From Deltaproteobacteria bacterium (GTDB taxonomy: Bacteria; JAUYMQ01): a DNA stretch of 8,793 nucleotides. The stretch is from assembly GCA_030698575.1 (NCBI GenBank), contig JAUYMQ010000477.1, forward strand, positions 1 through 8,793, read 5' to 3'. The position numbers were made by a program, and so were the translations under genes. Under the pieces are notes generated by a model. It searched no databases, had not been told where the DNA came from, and saw only the letters and a program-made list of their open reading frames with translations. Positions 1-5,359 of the stretch are shown in pieces; the stretch's first letter is position 1; each line of letters begins with the position of its first letter.

Positions 1-329
1 AGGTTCAGCAGGAAGTCCCATACCTGAAGGGACTGCTCCAGCCTGTCGAGGATCTCCCCTTGCAGGAGCCGATTCTGGGCCGGCGCCACCGGGAGATCGC
101 TCGCCTGGCCCAGCACCTCATCTTCCTGCTCGACATAAAGGACGGCGCGCGATGGATGAACCTTGTCGCCTTCCTCGAAGACCCGAGCCGCCTTGCAGAC
201 TTCGTCACCTTCTATTTCCTGCAGGATCTGACGGTGAAGCAGGACCTTCTGGAGACGCTCGACGTGTCGGTGCGGATGCGGCGGCTGAAGGGAGCGCTGG
301 AAGGCGCGATCCAGGGGCTGGAGGGTTAA
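1..329 (+). CDS. LON substrate-binding domain protein, 3' end only (5' end lies before the window)
   Basis: The reading frame is open from the left edge (first full codon at 3) and ends at TAA 327-329, giving 108 visible residues. It reads like the second half of the N-terminal domain of Lon protease: PYLKGLLQPVEDLP, then a helical stretch with EDPSRLADFV, then KQDLLETLDVSVRMRRLKG. Lon shows the same order of a PY-x-R/K strand, D-P-x-R-L-A-D and KQ-x-LLE-x-x-DV-x-x-R. The protein stops soon after this, where Lon would continue into its coiled coil and AAA+ ATPase, so this is a stand-alone LON/PUA-like domain protein rather than the protease. Such proteins are usually about 200-230 residues and their role is not settled; substrate or adaptor binding is the common guess. 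The zinc-ribbon gene follows 138 bp later on the same strand. Family call is firm; function is not. Confidence 0.82.
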   Translation, partial: VQQEVPYLKGLLQPVEDLPLQEPILGRRHREIARLAQHLIFLLDIKDGARWMNLVAFLEDPSRLADFVTFYFLQDLTVKQDLLETLDVSVRMRRLKGALEGAIQGLEG

Positions 330-467
330 GGGGCGCGCGGCAACGTCGTACCGACGACATCGCGCTGTCACAGAGCCTTGCTAGCTTCTCGCGGGATGAA
401 CCGGGCAAACGATCTGGCGGGCAGACGGGCCGATCGCCCCGAACCATCCGGCAAGGAGGTTATCAGC
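330..467. other. Intergenic region between LON-domain gene and zinc-ribbon gene
   Basis: 138 bp with no convincing gene. A weak 5-bp-stem hairpin (GTCGT / ACGAC, 345-358) has no T tract, so it is not a clear terminator. I see no good sigma70 promoter. In-frame alternative starts of the next gene lie here (TTG 378, ATG 396) but have poor ribosome binding sites. Confidence 0.4.
453..460 (+). promoter_or_regulatory. Perfect Shine-Dalgarno deciding the zinc-ribbon gene start
   Basis: AAGGAGGT is a full match to the anti-Shine-Dalgarno complement. Seven bases separate it from ATG 468. It argues that the small downstream gene is really translated and that it starts at 468, not at the upstream in-frame TTG 378 or ATG 396. 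Confidence 0.75.
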
Positions 468-716
468 ATGGTTTCCTGCCCCCGGTGCGGCTCCGGCCAG
501 GTCGAGTCCGATCTTGCGGCCGACTCCCGCATCTATCTCGCGTTCTGGGCCTGTTCGGCTTGCGGCCAGCGCGGCGTTTCGCGAGTCATCGATCGTCACC
601 CGCCGGCCGACCAGACCGCCCTTTCGCCCACACCGGCATCTCACGCCCCGCAGCGGGGGCACCTGCCGGGCCGGGCCCTGCGCCGTCCACCGCGCGAGGG
701 CCGTTCCCGCGCCTGA
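468..716 (+). CDS. Small zinc-ribbon protein of unknown function
   Basis: 82 residues starting at ATG 468 behind a perfect Shine-Dalgarno. The N-terminal third carries two CxxC knuckles, C4-P-R-C7 and C29-S-A-C32, separated by 21 residues with a hydrophobic strand (IYLAFWA). This is the layout of a zinc ribbon. From about residue 45 the protein is a Pro/Arg/Ala-rich, strongly basic tail without recognisable structure, possibly a flexible nucleic-acid-contacting tail or just poorly constrained sequence. I do not recognise a specific family. Small zinc ribbons are often nucleic-acid or protein binding, but nothing here shows a partner. Its TGA stop (714-716) touches the stop codon of the convergent gene on the other strand. 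Existence is well supported by the ribosome binding site and cysteine pattern; function is unknown. Confidence 0.65.
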   Translation: MVSCPRCGSGQVESDLAADSRIYLAFWACSACGQRGVSRVIDRHPPADQTALSPTPASHAPQRGHLPGRALRRPPREGRSRA

Positions 717-2285
717 TCATGGCTTCACGATGAGCGAAGACTCTCCCTCGTCCTTTGCTCTCTTCTCCTTCTCATCCTCGTCCCGCGTGAGTATCTCGAC
801 CGTTTTTTCGACCAGCGCGTATAGGAACGGCGTCATTGAGGCGCTGGCCTCCGGGGTGACCAGGCGATCCGCCACCGCCCGGGCCTGCGCCGCCGCCTCC
901 GTCTCTCCCCGGACCTGGAGGAGATAGGTCATCTCACGCATCCGCTGCGCGTAACGGCTTCGCAGCGCCTCCCCGCCTCCCGGGGCGAAGATCGCATCCG
1001 TGGCCTCCCGGACCAGCCCTGCAAGGCGCTCGTTCTTTTGCATCAGGTTGAGCACGATCGGGGAGCTTGTGGCTTCACGCGCGCGCTCCACGTAGGGCTG
1101 GACAAGATCCGGCGCCACGTACCAGCCCCGGAAAGCCTCGTGATCGAGCAGGCGCGATGAAGACGCGAGCGCGCTCCCGTCCTCGTCGGAACCGATGCCC
1201 GCGAGTTGCTCCTCGGCCAACGGAACGGGGGCGTCGTCTCCCACGTCCCAGTAGGCACGCAGCTCGGTCGCTCCCTTGGGAAGCCGGGTGCCCGAACGCA
1301 CGTTACGCTCCATCGCAGCGCCGATGAGATGTCGCGCGTGCCCTGGCGTGGTCTCCGCCAGCAAAAGCGAGGCTCGTTCCTGGAGCGAGCTCATGAACTT
1401 CTCCAGGCCCCTGCGCTGCGTCTCGTAGGCGTTCAGCTCGACCAGACCCTTCTCATCGCTGATCAACGCCTCGAACAGATGCAGTCCCTGGGGACGGCGC
1501 GGCTGCGCCAGAAAGACGAGACGCGCGCCATGGCCGTCGATCCCCGTCACGAACGCCACCGGTTCGACGGGTTCGGCGGGCCTGTACACCGGGGCCCCCT
1601 CCTGGGGGAGATCGACCTGAATGCCGCGCCTTCGCAGATTCTGGATCCCGCGCCGGATGGCTTTCACCTGCTTCTTGTCCGAGGTCACCGCGAGGAGTTC
1701 CAGGAGATAGTCGGCGACGGCTGGCGACGGGATTTCCGCGACCCATTCAGCCATCGTCTCCGCAAGGCCCGGATCACGCCCGGTCAAGGCTCTGGCCACG
1801 GGCACGACCTTCTCTCCGGCGGCACGGGCCAGCGACTCGAATGCCGCACGCCGGAGCGGAGAAGGCATGCCAGCGAGCAGATCGCCCTCATGATCAGCAT
1901 CGACCGCATCACCTCGAGCAAGCTCCCCGGCCAGCCGCGACATCGACTCCCTCACTTCCGGCGCCCGCAGCAGCCACTCGGGCGCATCATCGGCAAGCGG
2001 CGCGAGTGCGGTGATCTCCGCTATGGAATCCAGATCGAGATCGACGGCCTTGTCGAGGATGCGTTTCGCCATGAGCGGCGAGCGGAGCTTCAGGGCCAGC
2101 CGGATTATCCCGTGGCGGGTGTCGGCGTCGGCCTTGTCGAACCGCCTGTCGCTCACCGCGGCCAGTTCCTCCTCCGTGAGCCCCTCGGTGCCCGCCCCCC
2201 CCCCGGCGGCCAGGAGCCGGCTCAGCTTCTCATCGGCCTCACGCCAGCGACCAGGCTGTCCAATTTTCTCTCGAGCCTTTTTCAC
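717..2285 (-). CDS. 522-residue helical-repeat (HEAT-like) protein of unknown function
   Basis: The gene starts at GTG 2285 behind a GAAAGG ribosome binding site and ends at TGA 717-719. Residues 35-225 are rich in amphipathic helix pairs resembling HEAT/ARM-type repeats (for example around 57-92, 141-170 and 175-220, ending in the basic AIRRGIQNLRRRGI). Residues 240-285 look like a beta-rich insert (VAFVTGIDGHGARLVFLAQP, then a strand ending KGLVEL). Residues 285-335 and 380-500 are helical again. The tail (501-515) is a highly charged Asp/Glu/Lys/Arg stretch. I see no signal peptide, membrane segment or catalytic motif. It is last in the minus-strand run, 13 bp after cutA, and so probably co-transcribed with it. 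A run of ten G encodes residues 28-31, a possible slippage site. HEAT-like proteins are commonly scaffolds, but no function can be assigned here. That it is a real gene is supported by codon pattern, spacing and ribosome binding site. Confidence 0.75.
   Translation of the reverse strand: MKKAREKIGQPGRWREADEKLSRLLAAGGGAGTEGLTEEELAAVSDRRFDKADADTRHGIIRLALKLRSPLMAKRILDKAVDLDLDSIAEITALAPLADDAPEWLLRAPEVRESMSRLAGELARGDAVDADHEGDLLAGMPSPLRRAAFESLARAAGEKVVPVARALTGRDPGLAETMAEWVAEIPSPAVADYLLELLAVTSDKKQVKAIRRGIQNLRRRGIQVDLPQEGAPVYRPAEPVEPVAFVTGIDGHGARLVFLAQPRRPQGLHLFEALISDEKGLVELNAYETQRRGLEKFMSSLQERASLLLAETTPGHARHLIGAAMERNVRSGTRLPKGATELRAYWDVGDDAPVPLAEEQLAGIGSDEDGSALASSSRLLDHEAFRGWYVAPDLVQPYVERAREATSSPIVLNLMQKNERLAGLVREATDAIFAPGGGEALRSRYAQRMREMTYLLQVRGETEAAAQARAVADRLVTPEASASMTPFLYALVEKTVEILTRDEDEKEKRAKDEGESSLIVKP
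2195..2204. repeat. Homopolymer tract, 10 C on + strand (10 G in the coding strand)
   Basis: An uninterrupted run of ten C on the plus strand lies inside the 522-residue gene and is read as GGG GGG GGG G.. at codons 28-31. It is the longest homopolymer I noticed in the window; other C runs reach about seven (near 3317 and 6001). A change of one base would shift the frame about 30 codons after the start. Confidence 0.9.
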
Positions 2286-2298
2286 GTTGCCCTTTCTT

Positions 2299-2664
2299 TC
2301 AGGTGGTCTGTTCCAGCAGCCAGTTCATGTAGGGGCGCGCCCCACCCGCGATCGGCAGCGCGATGACCTCGGGAACGTCATAAGGATGCAGCGCGGTGAG
2401 CCTTCGGATGAGTTTCGGCAGAAGCGGCTTCCGCGTCTTGATCAGACAGAGGACTTCCCGGTCCCGCTCGATCTTCCCCTTCCACCGGTAGAGCGACGTC
2501 AGGCCCGGGATCACGTTGACGCAGGCAGCGAGCCTCTCGCCGACCAGCGCGCGCGCAATGCGCTCCGCAGTGGCCCGGTCGGGAGCCGTCGACAGCACCA
2601 GCAGGCACGACCCGCCCCCTGCACGCGCCTTGCGCCCCCCGGATGCGCTTCTACCCCCTGCCAT
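2299..2664 (-). CDS. cutA: CutA-family divalent-cation tolerance protein
   Basis: 121 residues from ATG 2664, chosen because GGAGG lies four bases upstream. An in-frame GTG at 2694 would add ten residues without a better site. Residues 1-18 are a Gly/Ala/Arg-rich leader not usual in this family of about 105-112 residues. The CutA1 core follows: LLVLSTAPDRATAERIARAL (21-40), LAACVNVIPGLTSLYRWKGK (45-64), VLCLIKT (71-77) and HPYDVPEVIALPI (93-105). The ALHPYD..PE block is the family signature, near the metal-binding surface. The cysteine that follows the first strand in the E. coli protein (VVVLC-TAPDE) is a serine here (LVLS-TAPDR). CutA forms very stable trimers; a role in copper tolerance was proposed, but its true function is uncertain. 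It lies 38 bp after the dNTPase gene and 13 bp before the unknown 522-residue gene. Confidence 0.92.
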   Translation of the reverse strand: MAGGRSASGGRKARAGGGSCLLVLSTAPDRATAERIARALVGERLAACVNVIPGLTSLYRWKGKIERDREVLCLIKTRKPLLPKLIRRLTALHPYDVPEVIALPIAGGARPYMNWLLEQTT

Positions 2665-2702
2665 GGCTCCTCCAGCCAGAACGTCACCGCACACACCCGC
2701 CG

Positions 2703-3848
2703 CTAGACGCGCTCGTGCGGATCGAAAAGTTTCTTGTGCTCGTCCATCGCGTAGCGATCGGTCATTCCCGCGATGTAGTCGGCGATAACGCGGTGTATCT
2801 CGTCGCCCTCGGAGAGGCGCGACACGAAACGGGAGGGCATCTGCTCGGGCTGGGACAGGTAGGTGTTGAAAAGATCCTCCAGAATGCGCTCCGCCTTTGT
2901 TCCCATCCGGATGACGCGCGTGTGACGGTAGAGATTGTCGTAGAGAAAGGCCTTGAGCTCCGCCTTCTTCTCCTCGACTTCCCCGGAGAAGCCCACGATG
3001 CGCTCAGCGCATCGCCTGACGTCGTCCGCGCTGCCGATCCCCAGCTCCGTCAACCGGCTCTCCGTGGTGCGGATAGCGTCGCTTACAAGGAGGTCGATGA
3101 GGGATCGGATAGTGGCGAGAATGATGAGCCGCTCCTCGGCCCCCGCGAGCCTGCGCGTCGCCTCAGCGTGATTCTCCCGCCAAAGCACGACATCCCCGAG
3201 CGCGGCCTGATCGAGCATCCCGCTGGCGATGCCGTCGTCAATGTCGTGATTGTTGTAGGCGATTTCGTCGGAGAGATCGGCCAACTGCCCCTCGAGGGCG
3301 GGCTGGTGAAAGGTCTCCCCCCCGGGGCCATCGTAGCTGCTCCGGTGCTTCTGAATCCCCTCCAGGGTCTCGAAAGTGAGGTTCAGCCCCTTGAAGCCGG
3401 GGTATCGCTCTTCCAGAACTTCGACGATTCGCAGGCTCTGCTCGTTGTGCTCGAAGCCCCCGTGGTCCTTCATGAGTGCGCCCAGGGCCCGCTCGCCCGA
3501 GTGTCCGAAGGGCGTGTGGCCGAGGTCGTGCGCGAGAACGATCGCCTCGGCGAGATCCTCGTTCAGTCGAAGCGCCCGGGCCATCGTGCGGGCGATCTGC
3601 GATCCCTCCATCGTGTGCGTCAGGCGGGTCCGGTAGTGATCGCCCTCATGATTGACGAAGACCTGGGTCTTGTACTCGAGCCGGCGGAAAGCTGAGCAGT
3701 GGATTACCCGGTCGCGATCGCGCTGATAGGCCATGCGCAGCGGGTGCTCCTCCTCCGGGTAGCGCCGGCCGCGGGATTCTGCGCTCCTGAGGCCGTAGGG
3801 CGCCAGGCGTTCCGCTTCCTGCTTTTCGAAGTAATCCCTTGCGAGCAT
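2703..3848 (-). CDS. dgt: Deoxynucleoside triphosphate triphosphohydrolase-like protein (Dgt/HD domain)
   Basis: 381 residues from ATG 3848, with AAGG five bases upstream, to TAG 2703-2705. This is a cytoplasmic HD-superfamily enzyme; relatives cleave dNTPs to the deoxynucleoside plus triphosphate and so limit dNTP pools. The metal site is complete: H78 in RTRLTHT, H107-D108 in AHDLGHTPFGH, and D194 in LSDEIAYNNHDIDD. The family hallmark RVIHCSAFRRLEYKTQVF lies at 47-64, with the following VNHEGDHYRTRLTHT holding the first metal ligand. Length matches the shorter dGTPase-like (type 2) group of about 330-400 residues rather than the E. coli Dgt of about 500, so the preferred dNTP and any allosteric activation cannot be read from this sequence. 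It sits 48 bp after the thioesterase gene and 38 bp before cutA in the minus-strand run. Confidence 0.93.
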   Translation of the reverse strand: MLARDYFEKQEAERLAPYGLRSAESRGRRYPEEEHPLRMAYQRDRDRVIHCSAFRRLEYKTQVFVNHEGDHYRTRLTHTMEGSQIARTMARALRLNEDLAEAIVLAHDLGHTPFGHSGERALGALMKDHGGFEHNEQSLRIVEVLEERYPGFKGLNLTFETLEGIQKHRSSYDGPGGETFHQPALEGQLADLSDEIAYNNHDIDDGIASGMLDQAALGDVVLWRENHAEATRRLAGAEERLIILATIRSLIDLLVSDAIRTTESRLTELGIGSADDVRRCAERIVGFSGEVEEKKAELKAFLYDNLYRHTRVIRMGTKAERILEDLFNTYLSQPEQMPSRFVSRLSEGDEIHRVIADYIAGMTDRYAMDEHKKLFDPHERV

Positions 3849-3896
3849 GCTTACCTTCTCCTCCAGCGGCGCTGATGCACGGCCACGCGGGAGCCG

Positions 3897-4343
3897 TTAC
3901 CCGCCCCGGCCAGCTCCCTTGAAATCCCGCTGCTCGAACTTTCCCGCAAGCTCCCGGAAGCGATCCGGAACGCGCGTCGGGCCGCCCGTTCGTCGATCGA
4001 TCACCACATAGACGGCCTCACCCGTGGTGAGCAGAAGTCCATTGTCGCGGTTGTACATCTCGAAACCGAATCTGATGCTCGAATTGCCGATACGATCGAT
4101 CCCGGTGTAGGTCTCGACCGGATCGTCAAAGGCCGCCGGCCCCTTGTAGTCGATGGCGAATCGCGCCAGCACGAATTCGAGCCCCTCCCCCACCGCCTCC
4201 TGGTAAGCCAGACCCATGGCCCGCAGATACTCGGTCATGGCGACATCGAAGTACGTCAGGTAGTTCCCGTTCCACACCACGCCCTGCGCATCGGTCTCGG
4301 CGAAACGCACGCGAACGGTGTCCTTGAATTTGTAACGCTTCAT
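3897..4343 (-). CDS. Acyl-CoA thioesterase, 4HBT/YbgC-like hotdog fold
   Basis: 148 residues from ATG 4343. An in-frame start at 4397 would add only a Pro/Arg-rich segment outside the conserved fold, so the internal ATG is preferred, although its ribosome binding site is weak. The family pattern is clear at the start: VRVRFAETDAQGVVWNGNYLTYFD (10-33), with D18 in the position of the catalytic aspartate of 4-hydroxybenzoyl-CoA thioesterase-type enzymes, followed by the long hotdog helix (TEYLRAMGL). Later strands include FAIDYKGPAAFDDPVETYT (62-80) and LLTTGEAVYVVIDRRTG (104-120). These cytoplasmic enzymes hydrolyse acyl-CoA thioesters. In some proteobacteria YbgC is linked with tol-pal, but no tol-pal genes are present here. 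Substrate is not predictable. It lies between the HIT gene (84 bp upstream) and the dNTPase gene (48 bp downstream). Confidence 0.9.
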   Translation of the reverse strand: MKRYKFKDTVRVRFAETDAQGVVWNGNYLTYFDVAMTEYLRAMGLAYQEAVGEGLEFVLARFAIDYKGPAAFDDPVETYTGIDRIGNSSIRFGFEMYNRDNGLLLTTGEAVYVVIDRRTGGPTRVPDRFRELAGKFEQRDFKGAGRGG

Positions 4344-4427
4344 GACGGACTCGGCTCTCCGGCCCCGCGGGGCGGGGGCGGGCGGGCAGGACGTCAAATT
4401 CGGACGGCGCGGGTCGGGGCGATGCGC

Positions 4428-4769
4428 TCAGCCGGGCGGCCAGCGCATGATTCTCCCTCCGAGAAGATGGTAGTGAAGATGATAAACCGACTGCCCGGCC
4501 CCCGCGTTCGTGTTCAGGACCACGCGATACCCTTCCGAGGCAATGCCTCGCTCGCGCGCCAGTTTCGCAGCTACGAGGAAAATCTCGCCCACAAGTTCCC
4601 GATCGTCCCCCGTGAGGTCGAGCCCCGTCGCGATGTGCTTCCGCGGGACAATCAGAATGTGAACCGGCGCCTGCGGGGAGACGTCCTCGAAAGCCACCAG
4701 CCGGTCGTCCTCGTGGACGATTCCGGCCGGTATCTGCTTCTCGACGATCTGGCAGAAGAGACAGGCCAT
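4428..4769 (-). CDS. HIT-family (HINT-like) nucleotide hydrolase/transferase
   Basis: 113 residues from ATG 4769 to TGA 4428-4430, the usual length for a HINT-type protein. The histidine triad is H97-L-H99-Y-H101-L-L followed by GG; in this family the middle histidine (H99) attacks the phosphorus of a nucleotide phosphoramidate or acyl-nucleotide. The N-terminal half shows the classic order: CLFCQIVEKQIPA (3-15), FEDVSPQAPVHILIVPRKH (27-45) and VVLNTNAGAGQSVYHLHYH (83-101). C3 and C6 together with H45 and H97 match the zinc site found in many bacterial HIT proteins; the last two ligands are inferred from the family. Likely role: hydrolysis of AMP-linked metabolites or aminoacyl-AMP clean-up in the cytoplasm. 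It starts 52 bp after the PilZ gene. Confidence 0.93.
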   Translation of the reverse strand: MACLFCQIVEKQIPAGIVHEDDRLVAFEDVSPQAPVHILIVPRKHIATGLDLTGDDRELVGEIFLVAAKLARERGIASEGYRVVLNTNAGAGQSVYHLHYHLLGGRIMRWPPG

Positions 4770-4821
4770 GATCTCCGCAACATGACGACGCCGCCAAGCA
4801 GGCGCGCCGAAGAATGACCGA

Positions 4822-5127
4822 TCAGGCGAAACCCAGCGCGCGCCTCGCCTCGAGGCGCCGCCCCAGAAGGCCCTCTATCACACCCGCGTCGCCCGCCTCA
4901 AAATCCGTGAAACGCACCCCGAATCCGTGCAGCCGACCCGCACCGGCCCGCCGCACCCAGACCACCTCACCTCTGGCGCGAAGCGTGCACACAGCCCCCG
5001 GCGTCGAGAGCCTGAAGGCCAGTTCGAGCCGCGTTCCGGCGGCATAGGGCGCGGGCGCGTGGATAAAAAGCCCCCCCTCGCCCAGGTTGCCCACCGCCCC
5101 GTCGTACGCGCCCCCCGCGAGCGCCAT
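4822..5127 (-). CDS. PilZ-domain protein (start codon uncertain, domain extends upstream of the only ATG)
   Basis: The frame from ATG 5127 gives 101 residues containing most of a PilZ domain: NLGEGGLFIHAP (14-25), GTRLELAFRL (31-40), GEVVWVR (53-59) and GFGVRFTDF (68-76). PilZ proteins bind c-di-GMP and act as effectors of motility, adhesion or exopolysaccharide. The binding signature is RxxxR followed by [D/N]xSxxG. Reading the same frame upstream of ATG 5127 gives NRRSGDRVYLRTRVAC (5175-5128), which supplies the arginine motif, so the real protein probably starts further up. The frame is open to TGA 5212-5214 but contains no ATG, GTG or TTG. A GTG at 5215 lies in another frame and would need one base skipped. 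The second motif is N-L-G-E-G-G, with Gly in place of the usual Ser, so c-di-GMP binding may be weakened. It is first in the minus-strand run, just behind a good promoter. Confidence 0.75.
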   Translation of the reverse strand: MALAGGAYDGAVGNLGEGGLFIHAPAPYAAGTRLELAFRLSTPGAVCTLRARGEVVWVRRAGAGRLHGFGVRFTDFEAGDAGVIEGLLGRRLEARRALGFA

Positions 5128-5170
5128 GCAGGCGACCCGCGTCCGCAGATAGACACGGTCGCCGCTGCGG

Positions 5171-5183
5171 CGGTTCCGAACCG
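5171..5183. repeat. 13-bp perfect dyad, CGGTTC-C-GAACCG
   Basis: Six-base arms around one central base. It lies between the predicted minus-strand transcription start (about 5239) and the only in-frame PilZ ATG (5127). If the PilZ protein starts upstream it is coding sequence; if it starts at 5127 this dyad is in the leader and could be an operator or small hairpin (4-bp stem, 5-base loop). Function is unproven. Confidence 0.45.
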
Positions 5184-5245
5184 TCGCTGATTCGCGCGGC
5201 GGCGGACGGCTTCACGATCTGCGGACTATTCTACATGAAGAGGCG

Positions 5246-5274
5246 ATCGTAAAAATACCCCTCCATCGTGTCAA
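5246..5274 (-). promoter_or_regulatory. Consensus-like sigma70 promoter for the minus-strand run
   Basis: On the minus strand a perfect TTGACA (5274-5269) is followed by a 17-base spacer and TACGAT (5251-5246, four of six matches to TATAAT including the key first T, A and last A, T). It lies in the most AT-rich stretch of the window. Predicted transcription start is about 5239, giving a leader of roughly 24 bases to GTG 5215 or about 110 bases to ATG 5127. It points at the PilZ gene and could drive the five genes behind it. No terminator is evident within that run. Confidence 0.6.
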
Positions 5275-5282
5275 ACTTATTG

Positions 5283-5312
5283 TTGCGGCTTCTCTCGCCC
5301 GGCCGCTAGGAT
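5283..5312 (+). promoter_or_regulatory. Weak candidate sigma70 promoter for the glyoxylate/glycolate cluster
   Basis: TTGCGG (5283-5288), an 18-base spacer and TAGGAT (5307-5312, four of six). This would start transcription near 5319 and leave a leader of about 40 bases before GTG 5360. It lies back to back with the stronger minus-strand promoter. The -35 box matches at only three positions, so this is tentative. Confidence 0.3.
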
Positions 5313-5359
5313 GCCGGCCAAATGCTTGGTGGGCGCGCGCCGCGCCCTGGGGAGGTGGC

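Noticed and set aside
345-358. Hairpin GTCGT-ACCG-ACGAC after the LON-domain gene as a terminator
   Set aside because: The stem is only five base pairs and no T tract follows.
1206-2366. Long plus-strand open frame (386 codons) opposite the 522-residue gene and cutA
   Set aside because: It runs antisense across two genes and has no recognisable motifs. CutA on the other strand is certain and the frame crosses its 3' end. This is a typical shadow frame in GC-rich DNA.
2643-3695. Long plus-strand open frame (350 codons) opposite the dNTPase gene
   Set aside because: The minus strand holds a complete HD-domain dNTPase with all metal ligands. The antisense translation shows no family features.
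4362-4373. Perfect 12-bp palindrome GCCCCGCGGGGC between HIT and thioesterase genes
   Set aside because: Pure G/C palindromes arise easily in this composition. There is no T tract and no second copy that I noticed, so I do not call it a terminator or operator.
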